The notes below the pieces were generated by a model. The model was not told where the DNA came from. It did no database searches and was given only the letters and a program-made list of their open reading frames with translations. A stretch of DNA of 64,000 nt from Hyphomicrobium sp. (lineage in GTDB: Bacteria > Pseudomonadota > Alphaproteobacteria > Rhizobiales > Hyphomicrobiaceae). The stretch is from the NCBI GenBank assembly GCA_003987725.1, contig RXJH01000003.1, forward strand, positions 619,524-683,523, written 5' to 3'. Positions 39,531 to 49,496 of the stretch are shown one piece after another (within the stretch, counting starts at the first letter, position 1; every line of letters starts with the position of its first letter). The position numbers were made by a program, and so were the translations under genes.

Positions 39531-39734
39531 GCGGGCATTCGCGGCTCGTCCGAGTTGCAACACTGCGACACTTTTGGCATGGTCCGCCGCGGCTCTCTGC
39601 CGACGACGCAATAATCAGAGAGTGAAAAAAAATGCCGGGGGCGGGATAGCTGTTTCGGCAGCGCCTGAAAGCACCTGGAATGCGGGCCCGATCAAACGGG
39701 CCTCGATAGGAAGCGTGCCAAAAGGGACCACTCA

Positions 39735-41891
39735 ATGAGCAATATACTTTGGGGGATCATCGCCTGCGGGGCGTTATCGATCCTCTATGCATTCGTGACA
39801 GCCAAATCCGTGCTGAGTGCCGACCAGGGCAATGCCCGGATGCAGGAAATCGCGGCAGCTGTCCGCGAAGGCGCACAGGCATATCTCAACAGACAGTATC
39901 GCACGATCGGCATTGTCGGCGTCGTCATCTTCGTTTTGGCATGGCTGCTTCTCGGGCCCCTCCAGGCCGTCGGATTTTTGATCGGCGCGGTTCTTTCAGG
40001 CCTCGCGGGCTTCATCGGCATGAACGTTTCGGTTCGCGCCAACCTTCGAACCGCCCAGGCGGCGACCGTCTCGCTCGCCAAGGGGCTCGACATCGCCTTC
40101 AAGGCCGGCGCCATCACCGGTATGCTCGTTGCGGGCTTGGCGCTGCTCGGCGTCGCCGCTTACTACGCGTTTCTGACGCTCGGCCTGGGCAAGGAAGCTG
40201 GTAGCCGGGACGTCGTCGACGCGCTCGTCTCGCTGGGCTTCGGCGCCTCGCTCATCTCGATCTTCGCCCGTCTCGGCGGCGGCATCTTCACGAAAGGTGC
40301 GGACGTCGGCGGCGATCTCGTCGGCAAGGTCGAAGCCGGCATCCCGGAAGACGATCCGCGAAATCCCGCGACCATTGCCGATAACGTCGGTGACAACGTC
40401 GGCGACTGCGCGGGTATGGCGGCGGACCTCTTCGAAACCTATGCCGTGACCGTCGTCGCGACGATGGTTTTGGCCGCCATCTTCTTTGCCGGCCAGCCGA
40501 ACCTCACTGCCCTGATGCTCTATCCGCTCGCCATCTGCGCGGCATGCATCGTGACCTCGATCGTCGGCACGTACTTCGTGAAACTCGGCACCAACGGTTC
40601 GATCATGGGCGCTCTCTATCGCGGCGTGATCGCATCGGCGGTTCTGTCGATTCTCGGCCTCTACGTCGCAACTGAGTATGTGCTCGGCGGCTTCGGAGAT
40701 GTCGGCACGGCAGCCGGGCAGACGATCTCCGGTTGGAACCTGTTCCTCTGCGGCCTCGTCGGCCTGGCGCTGACTGGCCTCATCGTCTGGATCACCGAGT
40801 ATTACACGGGCATCGGCTATCGCCCCGTGAGGTCGATCAGCCAGGCGTCGGTCACCGGACACGGCACCAACGTGATCCAGGGTCTCGCAGTCTCTCTCGA
40901 AGCCTGCGCGCTCCCGACGATCGCCATCGTCGCCGCTATCATCGCGACCTATAAGCTCGGCGGCCTCTTCGGCACGGCGATCGCAACGACAACGATGCTC
41001 GGCCTCGCCGGCATGATCGTTGCACTCGATGCCTTCGGTCCGGTGACGGATAACGCGGGTGGTATCGCCGAGATGGCCGGCCTGCCGAAGGAAGTGCGCC
41101 GTTCGACCGACGCGCTCGACGCGGTTGGCAACACGACGAAGGCCGTGACGAAAGGCTACGCGATCGGCTCCGCCGGTCTCGGCGCCCTCGTGCTCTTCGC
41201 CGCCTACAATTACGACCTGCAGCACTTCATCGCCGAGGGCAATGCTCCAGGCGCGACGGGCTATCAGTTCTTCAAGGACGTGCAGGTGAACTTCGGCCTC
41301 GACAATCCCTACGTCGTCGCAGGCCTCCTGCTCGGCGGTCTCATCCCGTTCCTGTTCGGCGGTCTCGCCATGACGGCCGTTGGCCGCGCGGCGGGCTCGA
41401 TCGTCGAAGAGGTGCGCCGTCAGTTCAAGGCCAACCCCGGCATCATGAAGGGCACGTCCAAGCCGGACTACGCCCGCGCCGTCGACTTGCTGACGCGTGC
41501 GGCGATCAAGGAAATGATCGTGCCGTCGCTGCTGCCGGTTCTTTCGCCGATCGTGCTCTTCATCGTCGTCAATGCCATCGGGGGTAAAGGCGCGGCATTC
41601 TCCGCCGTCGGAGCGATGCTGTTGGGCGTGATCGTCACCGGCATCTTCGTCGCGATCTCGATGACGTCGGGCGGCGGCGCCTGGGACAACGCCAAGAAGA
41701 GCTTTGAGGACGGCTTTGTCGACAAGGACGGCGTCAAGCACGTCAAAGGTTCGGAGGCCCACAAGGCGTCCGTCACCGGCGACACCGTCGGCGATCCCTA
41801 CAAGGATACAGCGGGTCCTGCCGTAAACCCTGCGATCAAGATCACCAACATCGTGGCGCTGCTGCTGCTCGCAGTGCTCGCCCACTGGTGA
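39735..41891 (+). CDS. hppA: Membrane-bound proton-translocating pyrophosphatase
   Basis: 718 residues, about 16 transmembrane helices. It couples pyrophosphate hydrolysis to proton export. The substrate loops are intact: [20 protein letters not shown] and [19 protein letters not shown]. The helix that decides potassium dependence reads [10 protein letters not shown], with Lys where K+-dependent enzymes have Ala, so the enzyme should be K+-independent and H+-pumping. A single gene with its own terminators on both sides. The gene is typical of Hyphomicrobiales and Rhodospirillales. Confidence 0.96.
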   Translation: MSNILWGIIACGALSILYAFVTAKSVLSADQGNARMQEIAAAVREGAQAYLNRQYRTIGIVGVVIFVLAWLLLGPLQAVGFLIGAVLSGLAGFIGMNVSVRANLRTAQAATVSLAKGLDIAFKAGAITGMLVAGLALLGVAAYYAFLTLGLGKEAGSRDVVDALVSLGFGASLISIFARLGGGIFTKGADVGGDLVGKVEAGIPEDDPRNPATIADNVGDNVGDCAGMAADLFETYAVTVVATMVLAAIFFAGQPNLTALMLYPLAICAACIVTSIVGTYFVKLGTNGSIMGALYRGVIASAVLSILGLYVATEYVLGGFGDVGTAAGQTISGWNLFLCGLVGLALTGLIVWITEYYTGIGYRPVRSISQASVTGHGTNVIQGLAVSLEACALPTIAIVAAIIATYKLGGLFGTAIATTTMLGLAGMIVALDAFGPVTDNAGGIAEMAGLPKEVRRSTDALDAVGNTTKAVTKGYAIGSAGLGALVLFAAYNYDLQHFIAEGNAPGATGYQFFKDVQVNFGLDNPYVVAGLLLGGLIPFLFGGLAMTAVGRAAGSIVEEVRRQFKANPGIMKGTSKPDYARAVDLLTRAAIKEMIVPSLLPVLSPIVLFIVVNAIGGKGAAFSAVGAMLLGVIVTGIFVAISMTSGGGAWDNAKKSFEDGFVDKDGVKHVKGSEAHKASVTGDTVGDPYKDTAGPAVNPAIKITNIVALLLLAVLAHW

Positions 41892-41915
41892 TCGGCAACT
41901 GAGTTCGAAACGTCG

Positions 41916-41950
41916 AAGGCCCCGGAGTGATCTCCGGGGCCTTTTCTGTT
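41916..41950 (+). terminator. Intrinsic terminator of hppA
   Basis: Perfect 12-base stem AAGGCCCCGGAG / CTCCGGGGCCTT with a TGAT loop, followed by TTCTGTT. It lies 25 bases after the stop. Confidence 0.9.
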
Positions 41951-41990
41951 GCAACTGATCTCGTCGGCTGAAGCACGATGAGGGCAGGGA

Positions 41991-42245
41991 CTATCCCACG
42001 AGGTTCGGATCCTCGCTGTCGTGCTCGTGCCCAATGGCCTTGAGCAGGCGCTTGTCGAGAAGCTCGGGCCTCAGCAGCACCTTTTCCGAGTGCACGTCCT
42101 TGACCGCCGATCGTGGCAAGACGAACTCACCGGCGTTCTCCACGTAAATGACGACTGAGGTCGGCGTGACTTCGCGGACGGCGCCGATGCCGTCCTTGCC
42201 GTCCGCCAGAAAAACCATGAACCCAACTTCGATGTTTTCCGTCAT
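41991..42245 (-). CDS. PRC-barrel/DUF2171-like small protein
   Basis: 84 residues from the ATG at 42245 (GGGG seven bases upstream); a GTG at 42323 would add 26 residues that look non-globular. The core FLADGKDGIGAVREVTPTSV, then IYVENAGEFVLPRSAVKDV, then a basic/acidic end, resembles PRC-barrel or DUF2171 proteins, small beta-barrels in cytoplasmic regulatory roles. Assignment is by general pattern; treat as tentative. Confidence 0.6.
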   Translation of the reverse strand: MTENIEVGFMVFLADGKDGIGAVREVTPTSVVIYVENAGEFVLPRSAVKDVHSEKVLLRPELLDKRLLKAIGHEHDSEDPNLVG

Positions 42246-42406
42246 GCGATACCCCGGCGCGATTGCGTTGAGGCCAGACGCGGAACGAGGCGCCGGCACT
42301 GCCGCTGAATTTGTGTCTTTCACGACGGCGTTTCAAGCGCGCCGCCGCGGCGAGAGCCTTATGCGTCGCGAATGGCGCGTTGGCCGAGATTAAGCGAAAC
42401 AGCCGC

Positions 42407-42910
42407 TCAGCCGTTGCCGAAGAGCTGTTGCTTGCCGAGGTTGCGGAAGAGCGCCTTCAGGATGCCTTCATCCTTGCCGCCAGGGGCAGGGGTCTTCCGG
42501 CTGACGAAATCGAAGATCTTTCCGTCCTTGAGGCCGTAGTTCGCGATATTGTCGACAGTGCCGCCCTGATTGAAATAGACCGCCACCACTTGCCGGTCGG
42601 TCTCGGTCGGAAGGAAGAACGATTTCTGGCTGTCCGTGCTCGAGATGTAATAAAACGCCCGGCCGTCACCGACCACGGCCGTGGTCGCCGGCGTGCCAAG
42701 AGCCGTACGCACCTGATCCTGGCTCATCCCTGGCTGTACGGCCTGAAGATCCGTCGCCCGGAACTGCTGGCCATGCTTGGTGATCGTCGGCGTGCCGCAT
42801 GCCCCCAGCATGATGGTTGACGCAACGACAGCCGACGCGAATAGCCCCGAGCGGAATATCGCATTTAAATGCCGACTTCTTTGGCCGTACTGTCTCATTT
42901 GAACTTTCAT
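42407..42910 (-). CDS. bamE: Outer membrane protein assembly factor BamE (SmpA/OmlA)
   Basis: 167 residues. Lipobox IMLGAC with lipidated C38, then the family core: LQAVQPGMSQDQVRTALGTP (in parts: VQPGMSQDQVRTALGTP) and FYYISS, VVAVYFNQGG. BamE supports the BAM complex that inserts beta-barrels in the outer membrane. It is divergent from the bc1-chaperone gene, the usual arrangement in alphaproteobacteria. An in-frame ATG four codons in is an equal start. Confidence 0.9.
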   Translation of the reverse strand: MKVQMRQYGQRSRHLNAIFRSGLFASAVVASTIMLGACGTPTITKHGQQFRATDLQAVQPGMSQDQVRTALGTPATTAVVGDGRAFYYISSTDSQKSFFLPTETDRQVVAVYFNQGGTVDNIANYGLKDGKIFDFVSRKTPAPGGKDEGILKALFRNLGKQQLFGNG

Positions 42911-43045
42911 TGGCGCGAATCTCTTCGCCCTATCGCCGACGTGTGTTTAGATTGAGCGCCAGAAGCCGGCAACTGCACGCCCCCGTGGCCGCCCGGCATG
43001 ATCCCCAGACATTTGCTCCGCCCATGCTGCTAACCGAGGAAACCG

Positions 43046-43615
43046 ATGATTTTGCGATGGCTGACGCAGCGAGCCGATACGAGCCGCAAAGCAAAAGAGC
43101 TTTATGGCAGCGTCGTGACCGCGGCGCGGCAACCGGCTTTTTACGAAAGCCTCGGCGTCCCGGACACACCGGAGGGTAGATTCGAACTGGTCGCCCTTCA
43201 CCTTTTTCTGGCGCTCGAAGCCCTGCGCGGGAAAGGACCCGCCGCAGAAGGGCTGGTCCGCCGAACGATCGAGGCATTCGTCATCGATATGGACGATTGC
43301 ATGCGCGAGATGGGGGTGGGGGATCTAACGGTGCCGAAGAAGGTTAAGCGGGCAGCTGCGGCCTTTTACGAGCGCGCCGCGAGCTACCGCCGCGGTCTGG
43401 CTGAGGCAGGTTCGCCCGAGCTGTCCAAAACCCTTCGCGGCTATGTTTATGGCGGTTCGGCAGAGCGGGAATCCGACGCCGCCGGCCTTGCGGTCTATAT
43501 GCAGGCCGCGTCAACCGCTCTGTCAGACCATGCATTCGATGTATTCGTAAACGACGGCGTTGCGAGCCAAGTGCTCGCGTCCGCCACAGCAAAACGTAAG
43601 GTATCAACGACGTGA
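43046..43615 (+). CDS. Ubiquinol-cytochrome c chaperone family protein (CBP3-like)
   Basis: 189-residue protein of the CBP3/UQCC1 family, which helps assembly of cytochrome b into the bc1 complex. Recognisable segments are AKELYGSVVTAARQPAFYESLGVPDT (in parts: LYGSVVTAARQPAFYE), ALHLFLALEALRG and IDMDDCMREMGVGDLTVPK. Stop overlaps the DUF177 start by four bases (GTGA), so the two are coupled. Cytochrome bc1 genes themselves are not in the window. Confidence 0.88.
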   Translation: MILRWLTQRADTSRKAKELYGSVVTAARQPAFYESLGVPDTPEGRFELVALHLFLALEALRGKGPAAEGLVRRTIEAFVIDMDDCMREMGVGDLTVPKKVKRAAAAFYERAASYRRGLAEAGSPELSKTLRGYVYGGSAERESDAAGLAVYMQAASTALSDHAFDVFVNDGVASQVLASATAKRKVSTT

Positions 43616-44130
43616 CTGACCAACTGAATTGGATCGAAAAATCAGCGGAAATTCCGGCCGGCGGATTGCAGCGTGACCGCGCGGCGACGTCTGCCGAACG
43701 CCAAGCCGTCGCGCAAGCCCTCGATATCCTGAAGGTCGAAAGTCTTTCCACCAACTATCGGATCAATGCGATCGCCGGAGATGGATACCGCCTGCGTGGA
43801 ACGCTCGCAGCAGTCGTGGAGCAGGCGTGCGTGGTGTCGCTGGAGCCCGTCGTGGGCAACGTAAACGCCGACTTTGACGTCGAATTCTTCCCCAAGATTG
43901 ACGCACCGGACGAGGGGGAGGAAGCGGGCATCCTCGGTGTCGCCGACGTCGAACTGCTCGAGCACGGGGAAATCCCCGTCGGGCGCATCGTCTACGAGAC
44001 GTTGTCCGCGTCCCTCGATCCCTATCCGCGCCGCTCCGACGCCGAGTTCAATTGGCAGGACCCGAAGGCGGCCGAGCCCGAAAAAACGAGCCCCTTTGCG
44101 GCCTTGTCCAAGCTCAAGCCTGACCGCTAA
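43612..44130 (+). CDS. DUF177 (YceD-like) domain-containing protein
   Basis: 172 residues from a GTG overlapping the previous stop. YceD family: related to 23S rRNA accumulation in E. coli and plants. Landmarks are YRLRGTLAAVVEQACVVSLEPV (in parts: LRGTLAAVVEQACVVSLEPV), VDVELLEHGEIPVGRIVYETL, and the acidic-to-Pro ending FAALSKLKPDR. In many bacteria rpmF (ribosomal protein L32) comes next, before plsX; here the 235 bases before plsX contain no rpmF. Confidence 0.85.
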   Translation: MTDQLNWIEKSAEIPAGGLQRDRAATSAERQAVAQALDILKVESLSTNYRINAIAGDGYRLRGTLAAVVEQACVVSLEPVVGNVNADFDVEFFPKIDAPDEGEEAGILGVADVELLEHGEIPVGRIVYETLSASLDPYPRRSDAEFNWQDPKAAEPEKTSPFAALSKLKPDR

Positions 44131-44365
44131 GCACGCGGCTGGCACAACCTGACGCGCGGCTGAGAGGCTGCGCGGCGGTCGCGTGTGGGGAAAAAGTCAA
44201 GCGAAAACCGGAAGATGTGAGTGCTTCTGTCACGAGGCGCGTTTTCGCCTTGTGGGCGGGCCCTAAAAGGATATGGTCTCGCCGAATTTCGGGGACAGAT
44301 AGACCCACGCCGGGTCTGGCACTACTCCTCTGTGCCAATACGACTTCAACGGCAATCGACAAGAA

Positions 44366-45451
44366 ATGGCGAGCCCAAAGACTATTGCACTCGACGCAAT
44401 GGGTGGCGATCACGGTCCGGAGGTTGTGGTCCCCGGGGCGGCATTGTCCCTCGAGCGCCAGCCTGCGTTGAGTTTTATTTTATACGGCAACCAGCCGCGT
44501 ATCGAAGCCGCACTTGCACAGCATGCAGCGCTTCGGGCGAAGTCGCGTGTCGTCCACACCGATCACGTCATCGCCATGGACGAGAAGCCGAGCCAGGCCC
44601 TGCGGCGCGGCAAGGGCTCCAGCATGTGGCTGCCGCTCGAAGCCGTGAAGTCGGGCGAGGCGGACGCAGCAGTTTCGGCCGGAAACACCGGCGCCCTGAT
44701 GGCCATCGCGAAACTCGTGCTCCGGCCCATCGCCGGCATTGAACGCCCGGCCATCGCAGCGATCTGGCCGACCATCAAATCGGAATGCATTGTCCTCGAC
44801 GTCGGCGCCAACATCGGCGCGACCTCTGGCCAGTTGGCCGACTATTCGTTGATGGGCGCCGCGATGGCGCGCGCCGTGTTCCACATCGAAAAGCCGTCCG
44901 TCGGTCTGCTGAACGTCGGCACCGAGGAAATGAAGGGCAACGAGGACGTCAAGGCCGCGCACGCCCTGCTGAAGTCGGTCGATGCGCTGCCGCTCGAATA
45001 CAAAGGTTTCGTCGAAGGCGATCAGATCGGCCGCGGCGCAGTTGATGTTCTGGTTGTCGAAGGCTTCGCCGGCAACATCGCTTTGAAAACCGCCGAGGGC
45101 ACGGCGAAACAGATCAGCGCCTACCTCCGCGCCGCGATGACGAGTTCCGTGCTGAGCAAAATCGGCGCCTTTCTCGCGCAGGGCGGATTTCGCGTGCTGA
45201 AAGACAAGATGGATCCGCGCCGCGTCAATGGCGGTACCTTTCTTGGCCTCAATGGCATTGCCGTGAAGAGCCATGGCGGCACCGACGCCTTTGGATTTGC
45301 GAGCGCCGTCGATCTTGCCTACGAGATGGCCGATTCCGGACTGATCGCGCGTCTGACGGCGGATATCGATAGTTTTCACCATAGGCTTTCGGCAGCCGGC
45401 GGCAGTTCACAGTCGCAAGGCGCAGCCGGCGGTTCGCTCGGAAAGGCATAA
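44366..45451 (+). CDS. plsX: Phosphate acyltransferase PlsX
   Basis: 361 residues. Converts acyl-ACP to acyl-phosphate, the first step of phospholipid synthesis with PlsY, at the membrane surface. Signature segments: [47 protein letters not shown] (in parts: [17 protein letters not shown]), [11 protein letters not shown] and [15 protein letters not shown] short Gly/Ser/Ala tail. fabH starts two bases after the stop, so the two are cotranscribed. Confidence 0.95.
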   Translation: MASPKTIALDAMGGDHGPEVVVPGAALSLERQPALSFILYGNQPRIEAALAQHAALRAKSRVVHTDHVIAMDEKPSQALRRGKGSSMWLPLEAVKSGEADAAVSAGNTGALMAIAKLVLRPIAGIERPAIAAIWPTIKSECIVLDVGANIGATSGQLADYSLMGAAMARAVFHIEKPSVGLLNVGTEEMKGNEDVKAAHALLKSVDALPLEYKGFVEGDQIGRGAVDVLVVEGFAGNIALKTAEGTAKQISAYLRAAMTSSVLSKIGAFLAQGGFRVLKDKMDPRRVNGGTFLGLNGIAVKSHGGTDAFGFASAVDLAYEMADSGLIARLTADIDSFHHRLSAAGGSSQSQGAAGGSLGKA

Positions 45452-45453
45452 AA

Positions 45454-46431
45454 TTGGCAGTCCTCCGCTCCGTCATCCGCAGCGTCGGTGCGCATCTTCC
45501 GAAACGCGCCGTGACCAACAACGACCTCGCGAAAATCGTCGATACGAGTGACGCCTGGATCCGGGAACGGTCCGGCATCGTCAGCCGCCACATCGCCGAT
45601 GAGAACGAGTTGACGTCCGATCTCGGCGCTGCTGCCGCCAAGCAAGCCCTGGTCCGGGCCGGCATCGATCCGGTCGATATCGATCTCATCGTCTGCGCGA
45701 CCGCGACGCCCGATCGAACATTCCCGGCGACCGCGGTAAGAATCCAACAGATGCTCGGCGTGACCAAGGGCGCCGCTTTCGACGTCCAGGCCGTCTGCTC
45801 GGGTTTCGTCTACGCGATGACCGTCGCCGACAATTTCCTGAGGCTCGGCCAGTCGAAGCGCGCGCTCGTCATCGGCGCCGAAACCTTCTCACGCATTCTC
45901 GATTGGTCGGACCGCTCGACCTGCGTTCTGTTCGGCGATGGTGCCGGCGCCGTGGTGCTCGAAGCGCAGACGCAACACGGGTCGCGCGACGACAGGGGAA
46001 TCCTCGCGACGAAAATTCGCTCCGACGGCCGCTTCGAGGAGCTCCTCTATGTCGATGGCGGCCCCGGATCGACGAAGACCGTTGGCCAACTCCGCATGAA
46101 TGGGCGCGAGGTCTTCCGCCATGCCGTTCAGAAGATTTCCGGCGTCATCGAAGAGACGCTGGTCGAAACGGGATATGCTCCGGACGAGATCGACCTGTTC
46201 ATCCCCCATCAGGCCAACAAGCGCATTCTGGACGGGATCGCCAAAAAGCTCGGCGTCGCGCCAGAGAAGATCGTGATGACGCTTGACCGCCACGGTAATA
46301 CGTCGGCGGCGTCGATCCCTTTGGCTCTGAATGACGCCTTCGAGGCCCACAGGGTCAAGGAAGGCAGCCTGATCCTGATGGAGGCCATGGGCGGCGGCTT
46401 CACCTGGGGCGCCGTCCTCGCCCGCTGGTAG
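45454..46431 (+). CDS. fabH: Beta-ketoacyl-ACP synthase III
   Basis: 325 residues from a TTG start with GGAAAGG upstream; starts of other kinds nearby would cut the conserved N-terminus. Initiates fatty-acid synthesis from acetyl-CoA and malonyl-ACP. The catalytic triad is complete: C115 (AVCSGF), H252 (PHQANKRI) and N282 ([10 protein letters not shown]). It directly follows plsX, as in many bacteria. Confidence 0.95.
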   Translation: MAVLRSVIRSVGAHLPKRAVTNNDLAKIVDTSDAWIRERSGIVSRHIADENELTSDLGAAAAKQALVRAGIDPVDIDLIVCATATPDRTFPATAVRIQQMLGVTKGAAFDVQAVCSGFVYAMTVADNFLRLGQSKRALVIGAETFSRILDWSDRSTCVLFGDGAGAVVLEAQTQHGSRDDRGILATKIRSDGRFEELLYVDGGPGSTKTVGQLRMNGREVFRHAVQKISGVIEETLVETGYAPDEIDLFIPHQANKRILDGIAKKLGVAPEKIVMTLDRHGNTSAASIPLALNDAFEAHRVKEGSLILMEAMGGGFTWGAVLARW

Positions 46432-46557
46432 AAATTGGTGCGCTGCAGCGTAGAAAGTCGTGCCTTTTCAGTCGCTTGATTGCTCCTCCCGTTGACCCCG
46501 CGACCAACCGCCGCTACCATCGCGGGTAGAAACAGAGTGTTCGGCTGGGAGAACGAG

Positions 46558-46863
46558 ATGGTGGGCAAGACGTTGACGCGAGCTGATCTTGCGGAAGCCG
46601 TCGTTGAAAAAGTCGGGTTGCCACGCAACGAGAGCCAGGATCTCGTCGAACGCGTGCTCGATGAGATTTCCGGGAGCTTAGCTGAAGGCGACGCGGTCAA
46701 GCTTTCGTCCTTCGGCTCGTTCGGTATTCGCCAGAAAGGCGAAAGGGTCGGTCGCAATCCGAAGACCGGCGAAGAAGTTCCCATCACGCCGCGGCGCGTT
46801 CTGGTGTTCCGTCCGTCGAACATCATGAAGGATCGTATCAACAAAGGTCACGCGAAGCGCTGA
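46558..46863 (+). CDS. ihfA: Integration host factor subunit alpha
   Basis: 101-residue HU/IHF-fold DNA-bending protein. Start at the ATG 46558 with GGGAG upstream; the longer frame starting at 46480 adds an unlikely 26 residues. The core [21 protein letters not shown] and [22 protein letters not shown] (in parts: [20 protein letters not shown]) is IhfA-specific, with the DNA-intercalating Pro in the arm. It lies in the conserved fabH-ihfA-merR order. Confidence 0.95.
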   Translation: MVGKTLTRADLAEAVVEKVGLPRNESQDLVERVLDEISGSLAEGDAVKLSSFGSFGIRQKGERVGRNPKTGEEVPITPRRVLVFRPSNIMKDRINKGHAKR

Positions 46864-46935
46864 GTTCCGATTGCATCGCGATCGGACTGAGCGTTCAATC
46901 GCCGAAGATCTGGTACGCGCGAGGGCGGTGACTCC

Positions 46936-47454
46936 ATGAACAAGTCGGCGGAAGCATTTCGCACGATCGGAGAAGTGGCTGACGAGCTGCAGATCCCGAA
47001 ACACGTGCTGCGCTTTTGGGAAGGCAGGTTCCCGCAAATCCGCCCGATGAAACGGGGCGGCGGCCGCCGTTACTATCGACCTGAGGATATGGAGCTTCTG
47101 CGCGGCATCCGCGCCCTGCTTCATGCCGAAGGCTACACCATCCGGGGAGTCCAAAAAATCCTCCGCGAGCACGGCGTCGAGCAGGTGAAGGCTGCAGCCC
47201 ACCGCGCCGCGGCGGTGCAGGCTGCAATGCCGGCCGAACCCGCAAGCCGGAAACGCGGCCGCAAGCCCGTCGCAAAGACGACGGCCACCGAAGCGCCGAG
47301 CAAGTCGCGGGAGGAAACCCCAGTGCCGGCGAACGTTCAGATCCTGACTGCAATCCGCGAGCTGGAAATCGCGCGCGCGATCCTTCTTGGCCAGCCGCTC
47401 AATGCCGCCGATGGCGCCGACGATCTGAAGAAGTCGCGTGCAGGCCGGTCATAA
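46936..47454 (+). CDS. MerR-family transcriptional regulator
   Basis: 172 residues with an N-terminal winged helix-turn-helix ([21 protein letters not shown], then [16 protein letters not shown]) and a Lys/Ala-rich linker leading to a short C-terminal helix. It belongs to the alphaproteobacterial regulator that always follows ihfA; its target is not known. No Cys/His metal-binding set is visible in the C-terminus. It overlaps the phosphopantetheinyl transferase gene by 17 bases. Confidence 0.9.
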   Translation: MNKSAEAFRTIGEVADELQIPKHVLRFWEGRFPQIRPMKRGGGRRYYRPEDMELLRGIRALLHAEGYTIRGVQKILREHGVEQVKAAAHRAAAVQAAMPAEPASRKRGRKPVAKTTATEAPSKSREETPVPANVQILTAIRELEIARAILLGQPLNAADGADDLKKSRAGRS

Positions 47455-48187
47455 GAAACAAGGCGCGGCCGCTGCCGTGGGCGATTTCGAAGTCTTCTTC
47501 GTTGATCTCGTCACATCGGCATCGCTTCTGGAAGCCGAAGAGAAGGTGACGCCCCGGCTCTCGGCCTCGGATAACGCCCGCGTCGCATCCATGTCCGGCG
47601 ATAGCGAAGGCCGCCGGCTCTGGCGTAACGCACGCATTGCGACCCGCATCGTGCTCGAACGCGCGGGCGGTCCGGAAACCCGCCAAGCCGACTTCGAAAT
47701 CGAACCGGGGGGCCGTCCACGGCTCGCCGCAGGATCGCCGTGGTTCAACGTTTCGCACACCGGCGGAGCGGCGCTCATTGCCGTCTCGAAGATCGCGCCG
47801 GTCGGCGTCGACCTCGAAAGAAAGCAGCGCAGCCTCAAGATGTCCGGCGACAGACGGCAGCGGATCATCGCTTCCGCCGAGCGCTTCGGCGCCGATCAGC
47901 AGCTGTCGGCAACTCACGATGCCGACGTCGTGATGGCCTGGGTACGTCTCGAAGCCGCCGCCAAAGCGCTGGGCATCGGTATCGGCCGGCTGCTGACGGA
48001 GCAGGGCGTCGTCGGCGGCAAAGGCAAGACCCGCCCGCAAGGCGCCGGATACGTTCTCGACGTCAGAAATCTCGACGCTGGCGACGATTTCGTCGCCGCA
48101 ATCGCAGCCGAACGTCTCCCGGAAAAGCTGCAAGTGCTTACCTTTCCGGCGGACGACCTCGCGGGGTTCATCCCGCGAAGGTCATAG
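47438..48187 (+). CDS. 4'-phosphopantetheinyl transferase superfamily protein
   Basis: 249 residues from a GTG inside the end of the MerR gene. Motifs of Sfp-type transferases: [21 protein letters not shown] and [14 protein letters not shown] (family WxxKEAxxK; here the Lys-Glu pair reads Leu-Glu). It would transfer phosphopantetheine from CoA to a carrier protein. The nature of the acceptor is unknown; no PKS/NRPS genes are near. The start is uncertain because of the overlap; a GTG 14 codons in (VGDFEV) is an alternative. Confidence 0.82.
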   Translation: MQAGHKKQGAAAAVGDFEVFFVDLVTSASLLEAEEKVTPRLSASDNARVASMSGDSEGRRLWRNARIATRIVLERAGGPETRQADFEIEPGGRPRLAAGSPWFNVSHTGGAALIAVSKIAPVGVDLERKQRSLKMSGDRRQRIIASAERFGADQQLSATHDADVVMAWVRLEAAAKALGIGIGRLLTEQGVVGGKGKTRPQGAGYVLDVRNLDAGDDFVAAIAAERLPEKLQVLTFPADDLAGFIPRRS

Positions 48188-48210
48188 TCGCCGGAACCTA
48201 ACGCCCGCTA

Positions 48211-49485
48211 TCAGGGCGAGTAGCCGAAGAGCTGATACGGATTGCTGACCGTCTGCTGCTTATGGCGACGGTAGCGTGGCCGCGACGGAGTATCCGCCTT
48301 TGCTTCGACCTTGGGCTTGGCATCGGACGTCTCGACGCCGCTCTTCTTGCTGCTGGACGCAGGCACCGCTTCGAAAGCAGTCGCTGACGGATCTTTGACG
48401 GCGAGCAGGATGTTCGACTCCAGGGGCCGCCAGCGATAGCCGAGGCTGAAATCGATCGGCTTCGCGCGCTCCTTTGCAAAAACGTCTTTGAGCTTCGCCT
48501 GATATTGCCCGCCGAAAAGACTGATCGGACCGACATACCGGCCATAGGGATGGAGCTGCCAGCCCTGTGCGAAGAAGCGCACGGGAATCCCCGAGTCGTC
48601 CTGAAGCAGCGACACGCTGTGTGAAAGCAGGAAGTCGCGAACGGTCGAGAAATTATCCGAGTGCATCAGATACGACGCGCTCTTGATGAAGCTGTCGCCG
48701 TGCCCGAGTTGATCGCAAAACGTCAGGAAGCCGCTCGTCTTGATGCCGCTGTCCGACAGGTCCGTGCTGAAGTAATACAACGTGCGCTTCTTGCCGACGT
48801 CCGGGTCGGAGAAAGTGATCTTCGCACCCTTGCCGGTCGGATTGGCAATCTGCTCCTCGACGGGATGCAGGGTGCCGTCGCTCTGAAGATCAAACAGCGA
48901 GATGTCGTAGATCGTCTTGCCCGAGCGCGCCAGGAACGTCATCAGCACGGGCAGCGTGCCGTTGAGCTTCGCGCGGCTGAAATCGACCCTCATGAACTTC
49001 GTCTGGAAGAAGCTGTAGCTCAGCACCGAGCTCAGCGACGAGCGAAGGTCGCGCAGCGAGCTTGCAATCTCGCCGCGAGAGAACTTGCGCAGATCCGGAA
49101 TGGCGCCCGGCGGCTCCAGGCCCGCCATCACGTAAGTATCGGCCGACGGGAAGAAGGCGTCCGCGTAGAGAAAGTCAGGGCCGCTGAAAAGATAGAACAG
49201 CACGGACTGCCGCGTATTGAAATCGCGCGAGACCATGGTCCGGATCTTCGACAGCTGGCGCTTTTCGAGGTTGCCCCAGGCTTCGTCGAAGCCGCGCGCA
49301 TACTGTTTCCAGTATCCGTCGTTCGTATACGTGTTAAGTGGCGACCCTGCCGATGGCGGCAGCCCCGCAATGAAGCGGGCCGTATCGTTGATGCTGGCGC
49401 TCGGCTCGGCTTGTGCCGACGGGCCAAGAATTGAGAATGCGATAGCCACTACGGCAATCGCAACGGTGACCCGCATTCTAGCCAT
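48211..49485 (-). CDS. Secreted protein of unknown function
   Basis: 424 residues with a signal peptide ending in SAQA. The long mature domain has no motif I recognise. Repeated aromatic/Ser segments (FYLFSGPDFLYADAFFP, YYFSTDLSDSG, WQLHPYGRYVGPI) suggest a beta-rich periplasmic or surface protein. The C-terminal about 55 residues are Lys/Arg/Ser/Pro-rich. It stands between the phosphopantetheinyl transferase gene and the APC permease and follows the latter on the same strand with only 11 bases between, so the two could share a transcript. Confidence 0.72.
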   Translation of the reverse strand: MARMRVTVAIAVVAIAFSILGPSAQAEPSASINDTARFIAGLPPSAGSPLNTYTNDGYWKQYARGFDEAWGNLEKRQLSKIRTMVSRDFNTRQSVLFYLFSGPDFLYADAFFPSADTYVMAGLEPPGAIPDLRKFSRGEIASSLRDLRSSLSSVLSYSFFQTKFMRVDFSRAKLNGTLPVLMTFLARSGKTIYDISLFDLQSDGTLHPVEEQIANPTGKGAKITFSDPDVGKKRTLYYFSTDLSDSGIKTSGFLTFCDQLGHGDSFIKSASYLMHSDNFSTVRDFLLSHSVSLLQDDSGIPVRFFAQGWQLHPYGRYVGPISLFGGQYQAKLKDVFAKERAKPIDFSLGYRWRPLESNILLAVKDPSATAFEAVPASSSKKSGVETSDAKPKVEAKADTPSRPRYRRHKQQTVSNPYQLFGYSP

Positions 49486-49496
49486 GTTTAATCCTA

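Noticed and set aside
39996-41954. 652-codon open frame antisense to hppA
   Set aside because: It is the mirror of a GC-rich gene with strong third-position bias; the translated product is Arg/Asp/His-rich with no domain, while hppA on the other strand is unmistakable.
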